The translations under genes and the position numbers were made by a program. A stretch of DNA of 64,000 nt from Mixia osmundae IAM 14324. Taxonomy: Eukaryota > Basidiomycota > Mixiomycetes > Mixiales > Mixiaceae. Under the pieces are notes generated by a model that did no database searches, was not told where the DNA came from, and saw nothing but the letters and a program-made list of their open reading frames with translations. Below are positions 46,397-56,775 of this stretch, one piece after another (position 1 is the stretch's first letter; every line of letters begins with the position of its first letter). Location: the NCBI RefSeq assembly GCF_000708205.1, contig NW_014575560.1:622501-686500 (forward strand). The letters run 5' to 3'.

Positions 46397-48635
46397 TGTG
46401 GGCGAGGTCTCCTGAAAAGTTTGCAGTCTGCAAGCGCGCGACTCTTGACTCGCTGTCTTGTTTGAGGCTGAGCCTGTTCATGCATGATGAGTCCGAGCTC
46501 GCGAATGTTACGGCTGTAGCGACCTACTCTACCCTACTGATTGATTGTCAAGATGAGATAGGAAGAGATCGATCTGATCCGATATTCCGCAGTAAACGCC
46601 ACAACGCCAAGCCCGGCTTGAGCCGCGGGAGACAGTGCTGGCTCACCGGCTGCAGCAGGCTACATGTCGATCAACGTGGACCTACTGTGTCTCAAGGGTT
46701 GCTTTGTGCATTTGGTAACAATGATGTTGATCTCTGACTCACGCTACAGCCCGTCTGGTGTCGTTCTCGACGGCCTGCTTGGTCCGTTTCGTCAGTACAC
46801 GATGTCAGCATGCACATAGTTCAGTGCACGCAGTATTGGTCAGAAGCCCGGAATCCCAGAAGATGGCAGGCCTTTTGGGTGCCCGCCATCTCATTTGCTA
46901 CCCGCCATCTTTTTCTCACTCATTCGCGGACTGTTGTGCAACTTTCCCACCACTGGCAAATTTATGCACACCAAGTACCAAGGCGACAAATGTACTGCCA
47001 GACCGACACTTATCAATGACCCTGGCCCGCCTCTGAGTCTGCCATGTGTCGCAGCATGGGGATCACGCGTCTCTCGTGAGATGATCGGTTTGTCAACAAG
47101 AAGATCAGTACATCGCGGCCCGCGAGCGAGTCGCTCTGACACTGCCACCTTGAGGTTATGATCGCAACATGACCGGTGACGGGTGAGTACTCAATGCGTG
47201 AGCGGGTCGTGGGCAAGACCAGCAAATGTACTGCCAGACCGACACTTATCAATGACCCTGGCCCGCCTCTGAGTCTGCCATGTGTCGCAGCATGGGGATC
47301 ACGCGTCTCTCGTGAGATGATCGGTTTGTCAACAAGAAGATCAGTACATCGCGGCCCGCGAGCGAGTCGCTCTGACACTGCCACCTTGAGGTTATGATCG
47401 CAACATGACCGGTGACGGGTGAGTACTCAATGCGTGAGCGGGTCGTAGGCAAGAGCAGCACACCTTCCATCTACAAGTCCTCATTCCCACAACGCAATGC
47501 ATGATCATCATCAGTCTATCGTGTAAACTTCATGCCTCGTGGAAAGATCACGCCGAGAGTGCAGAAGGTAATATGCATATCATTTCGCGGCTTGACGTAC
47601 CCTGCGCGCGGCACACCTACCGTTACCCTGACGGCTCCTAACGCAGCTCTTGATGCGCCTGAGCCAGCTTTCCAGCGACAGCATGCTCATTTGCATGATC
47701 TTTGGGGGCAGGCACCTGCATCGTTGGTTTTGGAACCGCGTATTACGAGCTACAGGACGGCAACGAGCTCTGCTCTGGACTGCCGAGACTCGTAGTCGTG
47801 CGGATGAGGCATGCCTTGAGCTCGCGAGCTGGCTGAGACTCAGCTTGCTGTGAGCCTCTGGCGGCACGCGCGTTCTGCGAGACGGACTTGAAACACACTT
47901 GGCTAGGTTGCAGCCTCGAAACGCCGTGCCCCGGCAATGAAGCATCTCGAATTGTTTATCGTTGTACTCGATGAATCTACAGACGGGATCAGCTCGCTTG
48001 CCACTGGGAGGCTGTCCGGCTGCTGCCAATCCGAGCCCGAGAATGGCGGCCTGCGATCATGCCACTGTAGGGAGGCCATTGATGTATGCAGTAGCTCCTC
48101 TCGATCAGTGATTTCGAGGTGCAGCCGTCTACCAGCTGTTGCTGCTGCAATTCGACGAGGTGTTCGTTGGTGACTGATTGCTTGACGGTGGACTCGACGG
48201 CGCGCACCTTTCTGTCGAGAGATCAGATGCTCTCATCAATATCATCGACTTAGCACAGCCATAAGTTAGTCTTCCGCCTGGAGGGCCTTGCTCGCATCAC
48301 TGTGTAACGACAATGGCCTGCTGGCATGCAATGTACCAAGACGACTTTGCTCGAGATCTTGTGGCATACACTCGTCCGCTCTGGTCTCGTTGCTGCCAGG
48401 ACCAGCACGCATGGCAAACTCTGCGTCATCGTCATGATCATCATACGGAAAGAATCAGCTTCTCTCCATCGAATTTGCATTTATACCATCGATCGCGTTA
48501 CGCCCAGCACGCGACGATATCAACTTTGGAAAGGCATCAATGTGCCTTTGATAGTCCTTCAGACTCTCCACAGAAAGGCGCAGCGAGCGTAGCAGGATGC
48601 GATTGCCAGTGTGAGCAGACGAGACGACGAAGGCG
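46397..48635. other. 2.2 kb gene-poor region upstream of FTR1 and GH5 glucanase
   Basis: Longest stretch without a convincing gene in this otherwise dense window. It lies between two divergent genes and so holds both promoters. Contents: two direct copies of a 10 bp motif cccgccatct near 46888-46918, the 236 bp tandem duplication at 46988-47459, and scattered frames of 70-150 codons with no recognisable domain. The largest, 47580-48029 on the minus strand, is Arg/Ser-rich and probably chance. No tRNA-like A/B boxes were found by eye. A small spliced gene or non-coding RNA at 47.5-48.3 kb cannot be excluded. Confidence 0.55.
46988..47459. repeat. Direct tandem duplication, two 236 bp units
   Basis: Units 46988-47223 and 47224-47459 are identical except for two substitutions in the last 12 bases. 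Each unit contains TTATCA (GATA-type site on the minus strand) at about 47010 and 47246. The near identity indicates a recent duplication. It lies in the shared upstream region of FTR1 and the glucanase gene. Confidence 0.95.
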
Positions 48636-50423
48636 ATGCCGCACTGGAGATTAGCAGCAGCTCTACTGCTTTCGAGCTTTGCAGCCGCGCAAGATGCCGG
48701 ACTGTCCGGCCCCGTGGACGATACAGACCCGGGCGGTCTGCAGCTCATCGTAGCAAATGCGACTGCCACCCCAGACGATATGGCCGCTGTGACGGTGACA
48801 ATGACGAGCACGCACTGGGTCGTGGCTGCGACAAGTCATCAACAAATGGCATTCGCAACTCCACACGCCAAGGCTACCGCCAAGCAAAACAAGAAAGCGC
48901 ATTCGAAATCAAGTGCGTCTCCACAAGCGAGCACAACGAGGATTGCACGGGGCAAAGCGAAAGCGTCTGTGCCTGCCAATACAACACAGAATGCAGTCTC
49001 GCTCAGCAAGCTCATCAACGTCACAGACGAATGGGATTGGACCACATTCAAAGCCAACGGCGTCAACATAGGCAATTGGCAAGTTCTCGAAAGCTGGATG
49101 GTGCGTCGTCTGTACCGTCTACGGGTTGCATGCTGACACGACAGCCAGAACCCGACATGGTTTGCTTCCATTGCCGCCGGTACAGGCGCAGTAGACGAAT
49201 GGACGCTGGCGGAGTATCGCGGGCACAAGATAATGGGACCCATTCTCACACAGCACTGGGATACCTGGATAACAGAGAAAGACGTCCAAACGCTGTCCGA
49301 TCTCAATGTCAACATGATGCGCATACCGGTCGGCTTCTGGGCCTGGGGCAACGTGACGGGCGTCATGGCAGGCGAGCCTTACTACATCGGCGACCGCTTG
49401 TCGAGGATACAGAGACTCATCGAATGGGGAGCGCTGCATAACATCTATAGCGTCATCGACATGCACGGAATGCCAGGATCACAATCTGGCAACGATCATA
49501 CCGGGCATGTCGGCCCGAAACTGTTCTTTCAGCCTGCGAACCAACAGCGCTCGCGTAGAGTCATCCAGGTCGTCTCTGACTGGATCGACGCATTGCCCAA
49601 GACGACGCGGAGCTGGGTTGCCGGTCTCGAAGTCGTCAATGAACCGCAGCTGTACGCGCACCGCATCTGAAGCAGGTGATTCGAGCTGAGCTTGGATTCG
49701 ACAGGTCTGCGACAGGCTCATGGTACGACAAGACATACGAGCCCGTCTTAAAGAGCTTCTACCACGACTCATACAACATCATCCAGAATGGCAACACGCC
49801 TAAGAAGACGACCGTCATCCATGATGCCTTCTACCCGTACGTACCATCAGCCTCCACGCAGACGCACAAGTCTCAAGCGTCCAGCAGACCTGGCACAGGC
49901 GTGTGGGATGATTTCATGCTCAACGTTCCAAAGAACAACCTCGTTCTTAGCAGTCATCCATGTCGGGGCATCTCGCACAATCTTGCGTCAAGCTGACTTG
50001 CATTGCAGACTACCACTGGGACACGTACAGCGATGCAGAGGCTGCCATCAACACCTACAAGTCGGCCGACTGGTTTAACTACCCCCGACCGCTCTGGCTC
50101 AACGAATGGTCACTCAGCCTGCCAGATGATTGCGTCAATTCGTACACCGAATCGAGCGATTGGTACCAGCGCTTCTGGCAGCACCAAGGTAAGCGTTGGG
50201 CCAGGCATTTGCGGCAGCAAGCTGACGTGCTTACTGCAGTCGGCGAGTGGTATCAGTTTGCAGGGTGCGTCTGCTATGCGCCCTCGCATGCATGTGCTGA
50301 ACAGGTTGCCCTTGCAGACATGCATTCTGGTCGATCAAGACGATCGACAATCCGCCGTGGTCGTTGGAGATCTTGGCCAATGCGATTCCGACGGCGATAG
50401 AGACGGTAACGACGCCCGAATGA
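48636..50423 (+). CDS. Secreted exo-beta-1,3-glucanase, glycoside hydrolase family 5
   Basis: Cell-wall glucan hydrolase of the EXG1/GH5_9 type. Seven exons (48636-49100, 49149-49651, 49705-49836, 49888-49952, 50009-50188, 50240-50264, 50318-50423) give 491 aa. A signal peptide (MPHWRLAAALLLSSFAAAQ) is followed by ~110 Ala/Thr/Lys-rich residues. The catalytic barrel has NGVNIGNWQVLESWMNPTWF, MMRIPVGFW, VIDMHGMPGSQSG, LEVVNEPQL (acid/base Glu) and LWLNEWSL (nucleophile Glu), ending FAGHAFWSIKTIDNPPWSLE. Exon 6 is 25 nt. Intron 3 (49837-49887) is in frame and stop-free. Several introns were placed by restoring barrel motifs; the loop around intron 2 (NEPQLSATGSWYDKTYEP) is shorter than in yeast Exg1. 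Confidence 0.88.
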
Positions 50424-50494
50424 GTGACGAGAGACGCTAGCGCAATGCCCGTAGATGTGTTTGTTCAGTCGCAGTCGCAGAATGTATGTATTGT

Positions 50495-51265
50495 TTAGCT
50501 TGGCCGGATACGTTTGCGGTCGCGATTGTCATCTGTGAGCGTGTCTGTCCTTGCATGTTTGCGGAGCTTTCTCGTCTTTGAATCTCGGTACGTCTTTGAC
50601 CATGTTGCCGGGTCAAAACCAGGCAAGACGCCAGCTTTGAGCGTGAAGGCCTCTCTGATCGCGCTTTCGTCAAAGTCGTGAATAGGCCCAGGTTCTTTGT
50701 TGGGGTCGAAGAGGAGGTCCTGTAGCAAGTGAGTCTGACTGTCCTTTGCTGGCTTGACGTACGCTGTCGAACAGACTGACTCAGACGTTGCGGTTGGAGT
50801 CAGCAATGCAAGACCGACCTGGTTCGTCCATCGCGTAGGCATACAGACTCTTGTCCATCTTGTTCTTTCTCCCGTCTGGCTGCGATGGCGAAGAAGGCTG
50901 ACCGAGCGTCGCTGCCTTCTTGCTGGGTCCTACGCTCCAAGCGGGCATGCCCAGGGTGATATCGACCGGTTTAAACTTGTCGGTCTGGTCAGCCGGCTCA
51001 GTATCGTTGACGCTGTCTTGGGCTGCCTTTTTGTACGGCCGCACAAAGTGGTCATAGAGCGGCAACAGGTCGAACACGCCGAGAAGATCCTGTCGACCGC
51101 TGAATGCGGGCGAGATCTGATCTGCTTTGAGCGTAAGCTGTCGCACGAGCTAGAGATGGCCAAAGTGGTACTTGAGACGGGGCACGGGTAGGCTGCCGTC
51201 GAGTCCAGCTCGGCTGCCGGACGAGACGCTGGAGCATCAGGCTTGATCTCCTCGGCCGGCGACAT
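50495..51265 (-). CDS. MED19: Mediator complex subunit 19 (Rox3)
   Basis: Head-module-proximal subunit of the RNA polymerase II Mediator. Exons 51265-51179, 51137-50819 and 50763-50495 give 224 aa. The core has RQDLLGVFDLLPLYDHFVRP, which matches the MED19/Rox3 signature, then the KMDKSLYAYAMDEPAYVKPA segment formed across intron 2, and LLQDLLFDPNKEPGPIHDFD followed by FTLKAGVLPGFDPATW. The C-terminal tail is basic (RKLRKHARTD ... RDRKRIRPS), as in other MED19 proteins. The first exon and its 41 bp intron are tentative; the frame shift between exon 1 and exon 2 requires an intron there. GH5 ends 71 bp away and ZNF830 starts 132 bp upstream. Confidence 0.75.
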
Positions 51266-51397
51266 GCTCAAGCCCGGCGAAGTGAGCCGGCCAGTGAGCA
51301 GCTTTGCGCCCGCGTCGCCGTTCGCGCTGACGGCAGATTTGTCGAGCGCTCGAGCTCGAGCTTGATCCCTGCTGGCCGGTGACAGCCCGCGATCAAG
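51266..51397. promoter_or_regulatory. 132 bp divergent promoter, MED19 and ZNF830
   Basis: Head-to-head interval between two nuclear-factor genes. The MED19 frame stays open through it without an ATG. No TATA box seen. Confidence 0.35.
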
Positions 51398-52215
51398 ATG
51401 AGCGATTTGCGCTCCCTGATGAAGAGCGCTCGCCGGCTCGAGCACCCGCAGGCAAAGTATGATCGTACCGGCAAGCTGACTTGCTCCTTGTGCGCCTTGC
51501 CCGTCAAAGTAAGGCCTTTCGTGCCTTGTAGCCAGACAAGTAGCTCATCCTAAAGCAGCACGAGAGCCTCTGGGCAGCCCATACCACTTCAAAACTTCAT
51601 CGGGGCAATGCTCAACGAGCACAGGAAGCTTTGCAGAAGCGTGCGCTCGAAGAAGAGGATGACGACGGAGGAGTGGAGTCAGACGAGGAGCCTGCGCCCA
51701 AGCGAGCACGGAAAGCATCCGAACCTGCACCTGAAGTCCAAGGCTTGCCAGCTGGGTTCTTCGACGACGCATCAGATGCTCAAGCTGCTGCTGCTCAGGA
51801 CCTACATCCTGCCGCTTCAACTCGAGCAGAAGAACAGGAGGCACCGGTGGAGGAGGAAGAGGAAGAAGATCCCGAGTGGGCAGCATTCAAGCAGACCATC
51901 GCAGCCCCGGAAGATGAACTAGCAGGCTATTCGAACGCGGCGATGACCGTTCGCGGAGAGCCAGTCATGTTCGACGCGCCTGCTGCTCGAGCCGACGAGA
52001 CGCAAGATGGAGGCGACGACGATGATGATGGCGACGGGAAGCCAGAGGAGAGTGAAGCAGAGCGGAAGGATCGAGAAGAACGCGAGGAGCTCATGGAACG
52101 CATCGAGAACGAAGAGCGCGAACAGCTAGAGGCAGATGAGCGCGTTGAGGCGCTCAAGAAGCGGATGGCTCTCCTCAAGTCTGCCCGTCTAGCGAAAGCC
52201 AAGGTGACAACCTGA
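51398..52215 (+). CDS. Zinc-finger protein ZNF830/CCDC16 homologue
   Basis: Nuclear C2H2-type protein of the CCDC16 family, which associates with spliceosomes. Exons 51398-51508 and 51559-52215 (50 bp intron) give 255 aa. The N-terminal MSDLRSLMKSARR precedes a U1-like zinc finger: CSLC, then after the splice HESLWAAHTTSKLHR. The middle is acidic (EEEDDDGG, EEEEEDPEWAAFKQTI). GLPAGFFDD is a conserved family patch. The C-terminal half is a Glu/Arg coiled coil ending in a basic ARLAKAK tail. Splicing is required to bring the Cys pair and the His pair together, which supports the intron. Ends 8 bp from the COG6 stop. Confidence 0.85.
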
Positions 52216-52223
52216 ATGCTAGA

Positions 52224-54634
52224 CTACACGCCCAATACATTGGCAGCGTCCTCTGGACTTCTCGTCAGCAGAGTCGTCGTATCCTCGAACCCGCTGTCTG
52301 CTTCTCGGACGGCGAGCCAGATTTGTTTGTAAGCCTCGGCAAGCTTGACGAGCGCCTGCCGGTGGATCTGTGACGCCAATAGGTTCGACGAGAGTAGCGC
52401 AAGCCGGTTCGAGCTCAGCGTATCGAGCTGGGTCAGGAATGCGTCGAATACTTTGGCGGCCGTGATGAGCGCGCTGGCAGGACAGCGCTTCGCCAGTGAG
52501 GCCTATCAGATCCCATAAGCTGCCTTTGCTTACCATGGATGCACAGCCTACCTCCGAGCTGTCCACGACTGCTTTGTGTGGCACAGTGAGACCACTGTCC
52601 TTGAGAAGACCGGTGAACTGCAAGGCTGGTCAAGCGAGCCGCGCATAACAATCATCTGCTGACTTACGTGCTCGTCAATCAAGATGTCGACAAACTTGTC
52701 TTGATCTTTTGTGAGGGAAGCGATGCGCTCCGACGTGAAACTGAACGGCTCGAGGCTCTCCTGCTCGTCATCTCGTAAGCCTTGTCTTGACGAAAAGTCT
52801 GTCGATAACCACCGACTTTGACAAGACCGATGCAGTTGAGACCGAAGATAGCACGATCCCATGGCTGTGGTCGCATCTCGCCCATCTCCTTGCACATCAT
52901 CAATGCAGGATCGAGCGCAGCGTCCAGTACGTCTCTGAACTCGTTCTCGCGATCTTGCTCGTCGACGAGTGAAGAGTCGTACACTTGCATGATCTCTCTG
53001 AGCGTGACGAGTGTATCCCTGAGCGACAGAGGCGGCGAGAGATCGATGCTAGGTGGCTGTATGAAGCGCAACAGACTGCGACCCTGCGTGTCGACAGTCT
53101 CGAAGAAAGACTCGTATGCCTCCGTATTGATGCTGACAAGGCGCATTAGTATCGAGCCGAAGACAGCGACTGATAGGACGTACTCAGTCAGGGTTTTGCT
53201 CAGCAGTGCGTCTGCTCCTATGGTGCGATCCATAGTAATCTTATAGAAAGTGATGAGGTTGGCGATCTGATAGGCAGGTATGCTGCCCTTTTGTGAGTCC
53301 ACCGTCTGCTTGATCCGTAACCGCAGCGGACGACCGCAGCCTTCCAGACATCGATCGAGCAAATTGCGTATCCTCACTTCATCAAGACCGCGTTCATCGT
53401 CCGGTTTGAGCTCGCCTCGCGCTTGGCCAGTCTTGCGGCCGTCCGACTTTGTATCAAACAGCGAGTCGAGAAATTCTCGCTCGCCTGCCGTGGCCTGATG
53501 GACCCATGCAAGCATGTCGCCCACGTAACGTATGGGATCGTGCGCATGCATCTCTATCGGCCGGGGCAACCCGTTCAGCCCTCCTCTGGTCAGAGCGGCC
53601 AGGAACGCGTTGAGCACCGTCGTCGAGCGAGATTGGCCGAGAAGGTCCGTTATCTCGCTGCCAGGCGTCATGAACACCAAGGCATGATAGATGAAGAAGC
53701 TGAGCTAACCTGAGCAGATCCGGTCGCGCTTTCAACCGTCGGATTGCATCTTTCATCCTCGGCGAGACTTCGAGCACATCGGAAGCATAGCCGCGCACTT
53801 GGAAAGCGCACCATTTGTAGATCTTCTGATAGGCCGTCTCGAGGTACTGGGAAGACGAAGCCATAATGTCAAGACCTGCTTGGCTGGACGTGCCCGACTC
53901 GCCGCCCATGAGGACGCGACAGTCTTGACGGATCCTCTCGACCTTGTCCATGACGGCAAAGAGCGAAGGACCGACGTTAACTTCGCGAGAGTTGAGCAGC
54001 CTGAGCTCGTCGTCATCGAGGGTGAAGCGCGCCGTGAAGACATCCGCTAGCAGTTGTCGCTGTGTTGTGATGGTCCTGCTTGTGGCTGTCAGCAGATACT
54101 CAGAGCTGGGCCACGGAGCCTGCCTTTGCTGACGCAGACCATCCGCATGCTCGAGCAAGTGGCGCGTGCTGTCATGGGCAGATTTCAATCGTTGCTCGAC
54201 GTCACTGCAGGCAGAATGCATCTCGTCGACGTGACTTTGCAACGATGAGAGATCCTGCCAAGGCGGGGTCATATTCAGCGCGAAGTTTGTCTGAGCGAAG
54301 AGCTATCGCTGACGCTGTTGACCTGAGCAAACGCTTCCAAGAACTTCTTGCTCTCGAGCTGCATCCGTCGCTCGACCTCTCGCCGCAAGCTGAGCTGTCC
54401 CGTCCGAGTCTGAGCAGGCGTATCGTTCGTAGCGTTGCTTGCAGAGAGTGTACTCGGGGCAAGCTGACATTGTGCGAGGGTGTCGAGAGCAGCAATAGCA
54501 GCTGAATCCTCATAGGCTGTCGAGAGTATCTTGCTCACTTTGAGCGCGATGGCGTTTCTTGATAGGCCGCCGCTGGACCCGACGATCGAAACATCGCCGC
54601 CGGCCGTCGTGGGACTGGCTGGCGAGCGCATCAT
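52224..54634 (-). CDS. COG6: Conserved oligomeric Golgi complex subunit 6
   Basis: Lobe B subunit of the COG tether for retrograde traffic within the Golgi. Exons 54634-54314, 54254-53710 (probably interrupted), 53657-52817, 52760-52668, 52617-52552 and 52502-52224 give about 700 aa. Signatures: MDKVERIRQDCRVLMGGES, LDIMASSSQYLETAYQKIYK, FLAALTRGGLNGLPRPIEMH and AHDPIRYVGDMLAWVHQATA. The C-terminus, built from three small exons, has LEPFSFTSERIASL and SALITAAKVFDAFLTQLDTL. Within exon 2 an in-frame stretch ending at 54076 looks like an intron, with either a GC donor at 54123 (48 bp) or a GT donor giving 39 bp; removal yields GLRQQRTITTQRQLLADVF. The N-terminal start is at a double Met. Confidence 0.85.
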
Positions 54635-54833
54635 GGTCTCATGGCGCAGGCAAAGGGGGACGTTGCTGTAGCAGGCACACGCGCAGGCACGCGCCAAAGT
54701 GAGCGGACCGGTGACGGCAAGCAGCAAGTGGGCCGCTCAGTTCCGGGCCAACAACATGATGCAAAGTGTCATACTGCTCGACGTGCACACTGCTGACGAG
54801 CACAGACACACGCTCGTTCGGGCGTGCGAGACT

Positions 54834-55310
54834 TCATATCTTGAGCTCAGAGATTGGCTCTGCCCTGATCGTACTCAGATCCATCTCGCGCTCACGTTCT
54901 CCATCTAGCTCCCCCACAAGTGTCCTGTCATTCAAGCCGGCCGTGGTCAGCAAACCATCTGAGAGCGGATGAAGCTGGTAGACTGACACATTGTCGCCTC
55001 GCACGACAAAGAGGCCTAGTGGTACCTCCTCCACTGGCTCCTCCAGACTGTAGACGCGCTCGATGGAGTCGCTCAGGATGACATTGGTCGTCTGATCGAA
55101 GCCTTTGAGATCGCCCTGTCAAGCAGCCAGGGCCATGAGTCTCAGGGCAGAGGATCGTCAGGTGCTCGGTCGACTGACGAGGATGGTCCTTCCATCGGCA
55201 GTGATGACGAGCACGCGTTCTGCGCGCAGCATGGCCAAGTCAGTCGGACGACGGCAGGCAAGCAAGATGAGTCGTCACGCACTGTCGATGTAGCCCTGCA
55301 AAGAGCTCAT
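54834..55310 (-). CDS. LSM8: U6 snRNA-associated Sm-like protein LSM8
   Basis: Defines the nuclear LSM2-8 ring that binds the U6 snRNA 3' end. Exons 55310-55283, 55219-55179, 55115-54988 and 54924-54834 give 95 aa, the normal length. The Sm1 motif spans the first three exons: SSLQGYIDKRVLVITADGRT then GDLKGFDQTTNVILSD. Sm2 reads EEVPLGLFVVRGDNVTLVGE, and the tail has the LSM8-type STIRAEPI. All three introns are 63 bp GT-AG. Exons 1 and 2 are only 28 and 41 nt. The small exons make the gene easy to miss. MAK16 starts 76 bp away on the other strand. Confidence 0.93.
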
Positions 55311-55386
55311 TCGACCCGACGCTGGCCGGCCAAAGCAACGACGACACGCGCGCGCAGAAATTTTGCTGGACTTGCCCCCGACAGAG
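55311..55386. promoter_or_regulatory. 76 bp bidirectional promoter of LSM8 and MAK16
   Basis: Shortest divergent interval in the window, separating two RNA-processing genes. It is GC-rich with a cacgcgcgcg-like stretch. Co-regulation is plausible but inferred from layout only. Confidence 0.5.
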
Positions 55387-56621
55387 ATGCAGAGTGATCC
55401 GCTGATCTGGCAGATCATCAACAACCAGCACTGCAGCTACAAGGTCAAGACAGTCAAGCAGAACTTCTGGTGACTTGGTCGCATCCCCGAACGTCGACAA
55501 GCGTGCTGACTCCCAAGCTGAACGGCAGCCGAAATCAGTACAATGTCACCGGTCTGTGCAACCGACAGAGCTGTCCGCTCGCCAACTCTCGCTATGCGAC
55601 CATCAGAGAGCAAGAAGGCACGTCCCTGTCGGAGTTCGTAGCCGTCCAAAGGCTCACATCAGAGCTGCAGGAGCTGTGTACCTGTTCATGAAGACGATAG
55701 AAAGAGCTCATACGCCAAAGCATATGTGGGAGAAGGTCCGGCTGTCGAGCGACTATGCGAAAGCACTCGAACAGGTACGCTCTCGTGGTCGCGCTCGCCA
55801 AGACCGGTCAGGGTCTGAAGGCACACGCACAGATTGACAAGAATCTGGTATACTGGCCGAGTTTTACAATTCACAAGTGCAAGCAACGACTGACAAAGAT
55901 CACACAATATCTCATCAAGATGCGCAAGCTTCGCCTCCGAGAGACGTGCGCTTCTCATCCTTGCTCAACGTGACCTTGTTCTGACGCGATACACAGGGGC
56001 AAAATGGTGTCGATCAAGCCCAAGCTCGAGAAGCGCGAGAGAGCTCGAGAGACAAAGGCACTGACAGCTGCGCGACTCGAGAAATCACTCGAGAAGGAGC
56101 TTGTCAGCCGGTTGAAGTCTCGTGCCTACGGCGACGCTCCTCTCAATGTCAACGAAGAAGTCTGGGCTCGCGTGCTCGAAGCCGAGCGATTAGGCGAGAA
56201 GGGCGACCAGGATCTCCTTGAGATGGAAGACGACATCACAGACGAGGAGGACGAAGCGTTGTACGAGGACGAGGAGGAAGACGAGGAAGAGGCAAGAAGA
56301 GAATTTGTATCTGACCTCGAAGAAAGTGACGAGGAGGATCTCGAGGACGATCTTGGCAGTATGGCATCTTTCGATGACGATGAGGCGAGCGTATCGATTG
56401 ACGACGACGACGATGATGATGACGACGAAGAAGCCACACCGAAAGCCAAGGGCAAGCGGAAACAACCTCCGCCATCTGCTCGCGTCCGTCCGACAAAGCG
56501 TAAGCCCTTCAGATCGTTTCGCTTGCTGCGCTCAATCGTGCATTCAGGGGGCCCACGACTGGAAGTCGAATACGAGCAAGAGACAGAGTCTCTTGCACGC
56601 GAGAGGCTCGTCGCTCGATAG
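55387..56621 (+). CDS. MAK16: 60S ribosome biogenesis protein MAK16
   Basis: Nucleolar factor for 25S/5.8S rRNA processing. Exons 55387-55469, 55529-55617, 55671-55774, 55833-55945, 55997-56499 and 56548-56621 give 321 aa. The N-terminus [20 protein letters not shown] and the Cys-rich [20 protein letters not shown] (a predicted zinc/iron site) are highly conserved, as are [33 protein letters not shown] and [13 protein letters not shown]. The C-terminus is strongly acidic (long Asp/Glu runs at 56218-56430) and ends [14 protein letters not shown]. Intron 2 needs a GC donor (gaag|gcacgt at 55618, acceptor gcag, 53 bp). Intron 5 (48 bp) is in frame and stop-free. Confidence 0.93.
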
Positions 56622-56775
56622 TGACCTGTACACTGTCCCCTGTTGTATGTATGTCCAAGATCGTATTCGAGAATGCGCCAGTGTGAAATGGGGGCCGGAA
56701 CGGTAAAGGTGGGGAACAGCGCGTCGCGCTTCGCGCTAAGACGTGCGCAGGAAGTGGGCCAGATACTTTGCAAAG

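Noticed and set aside
46336-46737. 133-codon plus-strand frame overlapping the first FTR1 exon
   Set aside because: Antisense to the FTR1 start, no recognisable motif, and it begins at a non-ATG codon.
47013-47384. Minus-strand frames of 85-123 codons repeated in both 236 bp units
   Set aside because: The frames are duplicated simply because the DNA is; no domain, signal peptide or cysteine pattern suggests a gene.
47580-48207. Minus-strand frames that might form a small spliced gene
   Set aside because: A hydrophobic patch and several Cys were seen, but no join of the frames gave a recognisable family, so no CDS is called.
56126-56773. 215-codon minus-strand frame with long serine runs
   Set aside because: It is the antisense reading of the Asp/Glu runs in MAK16.
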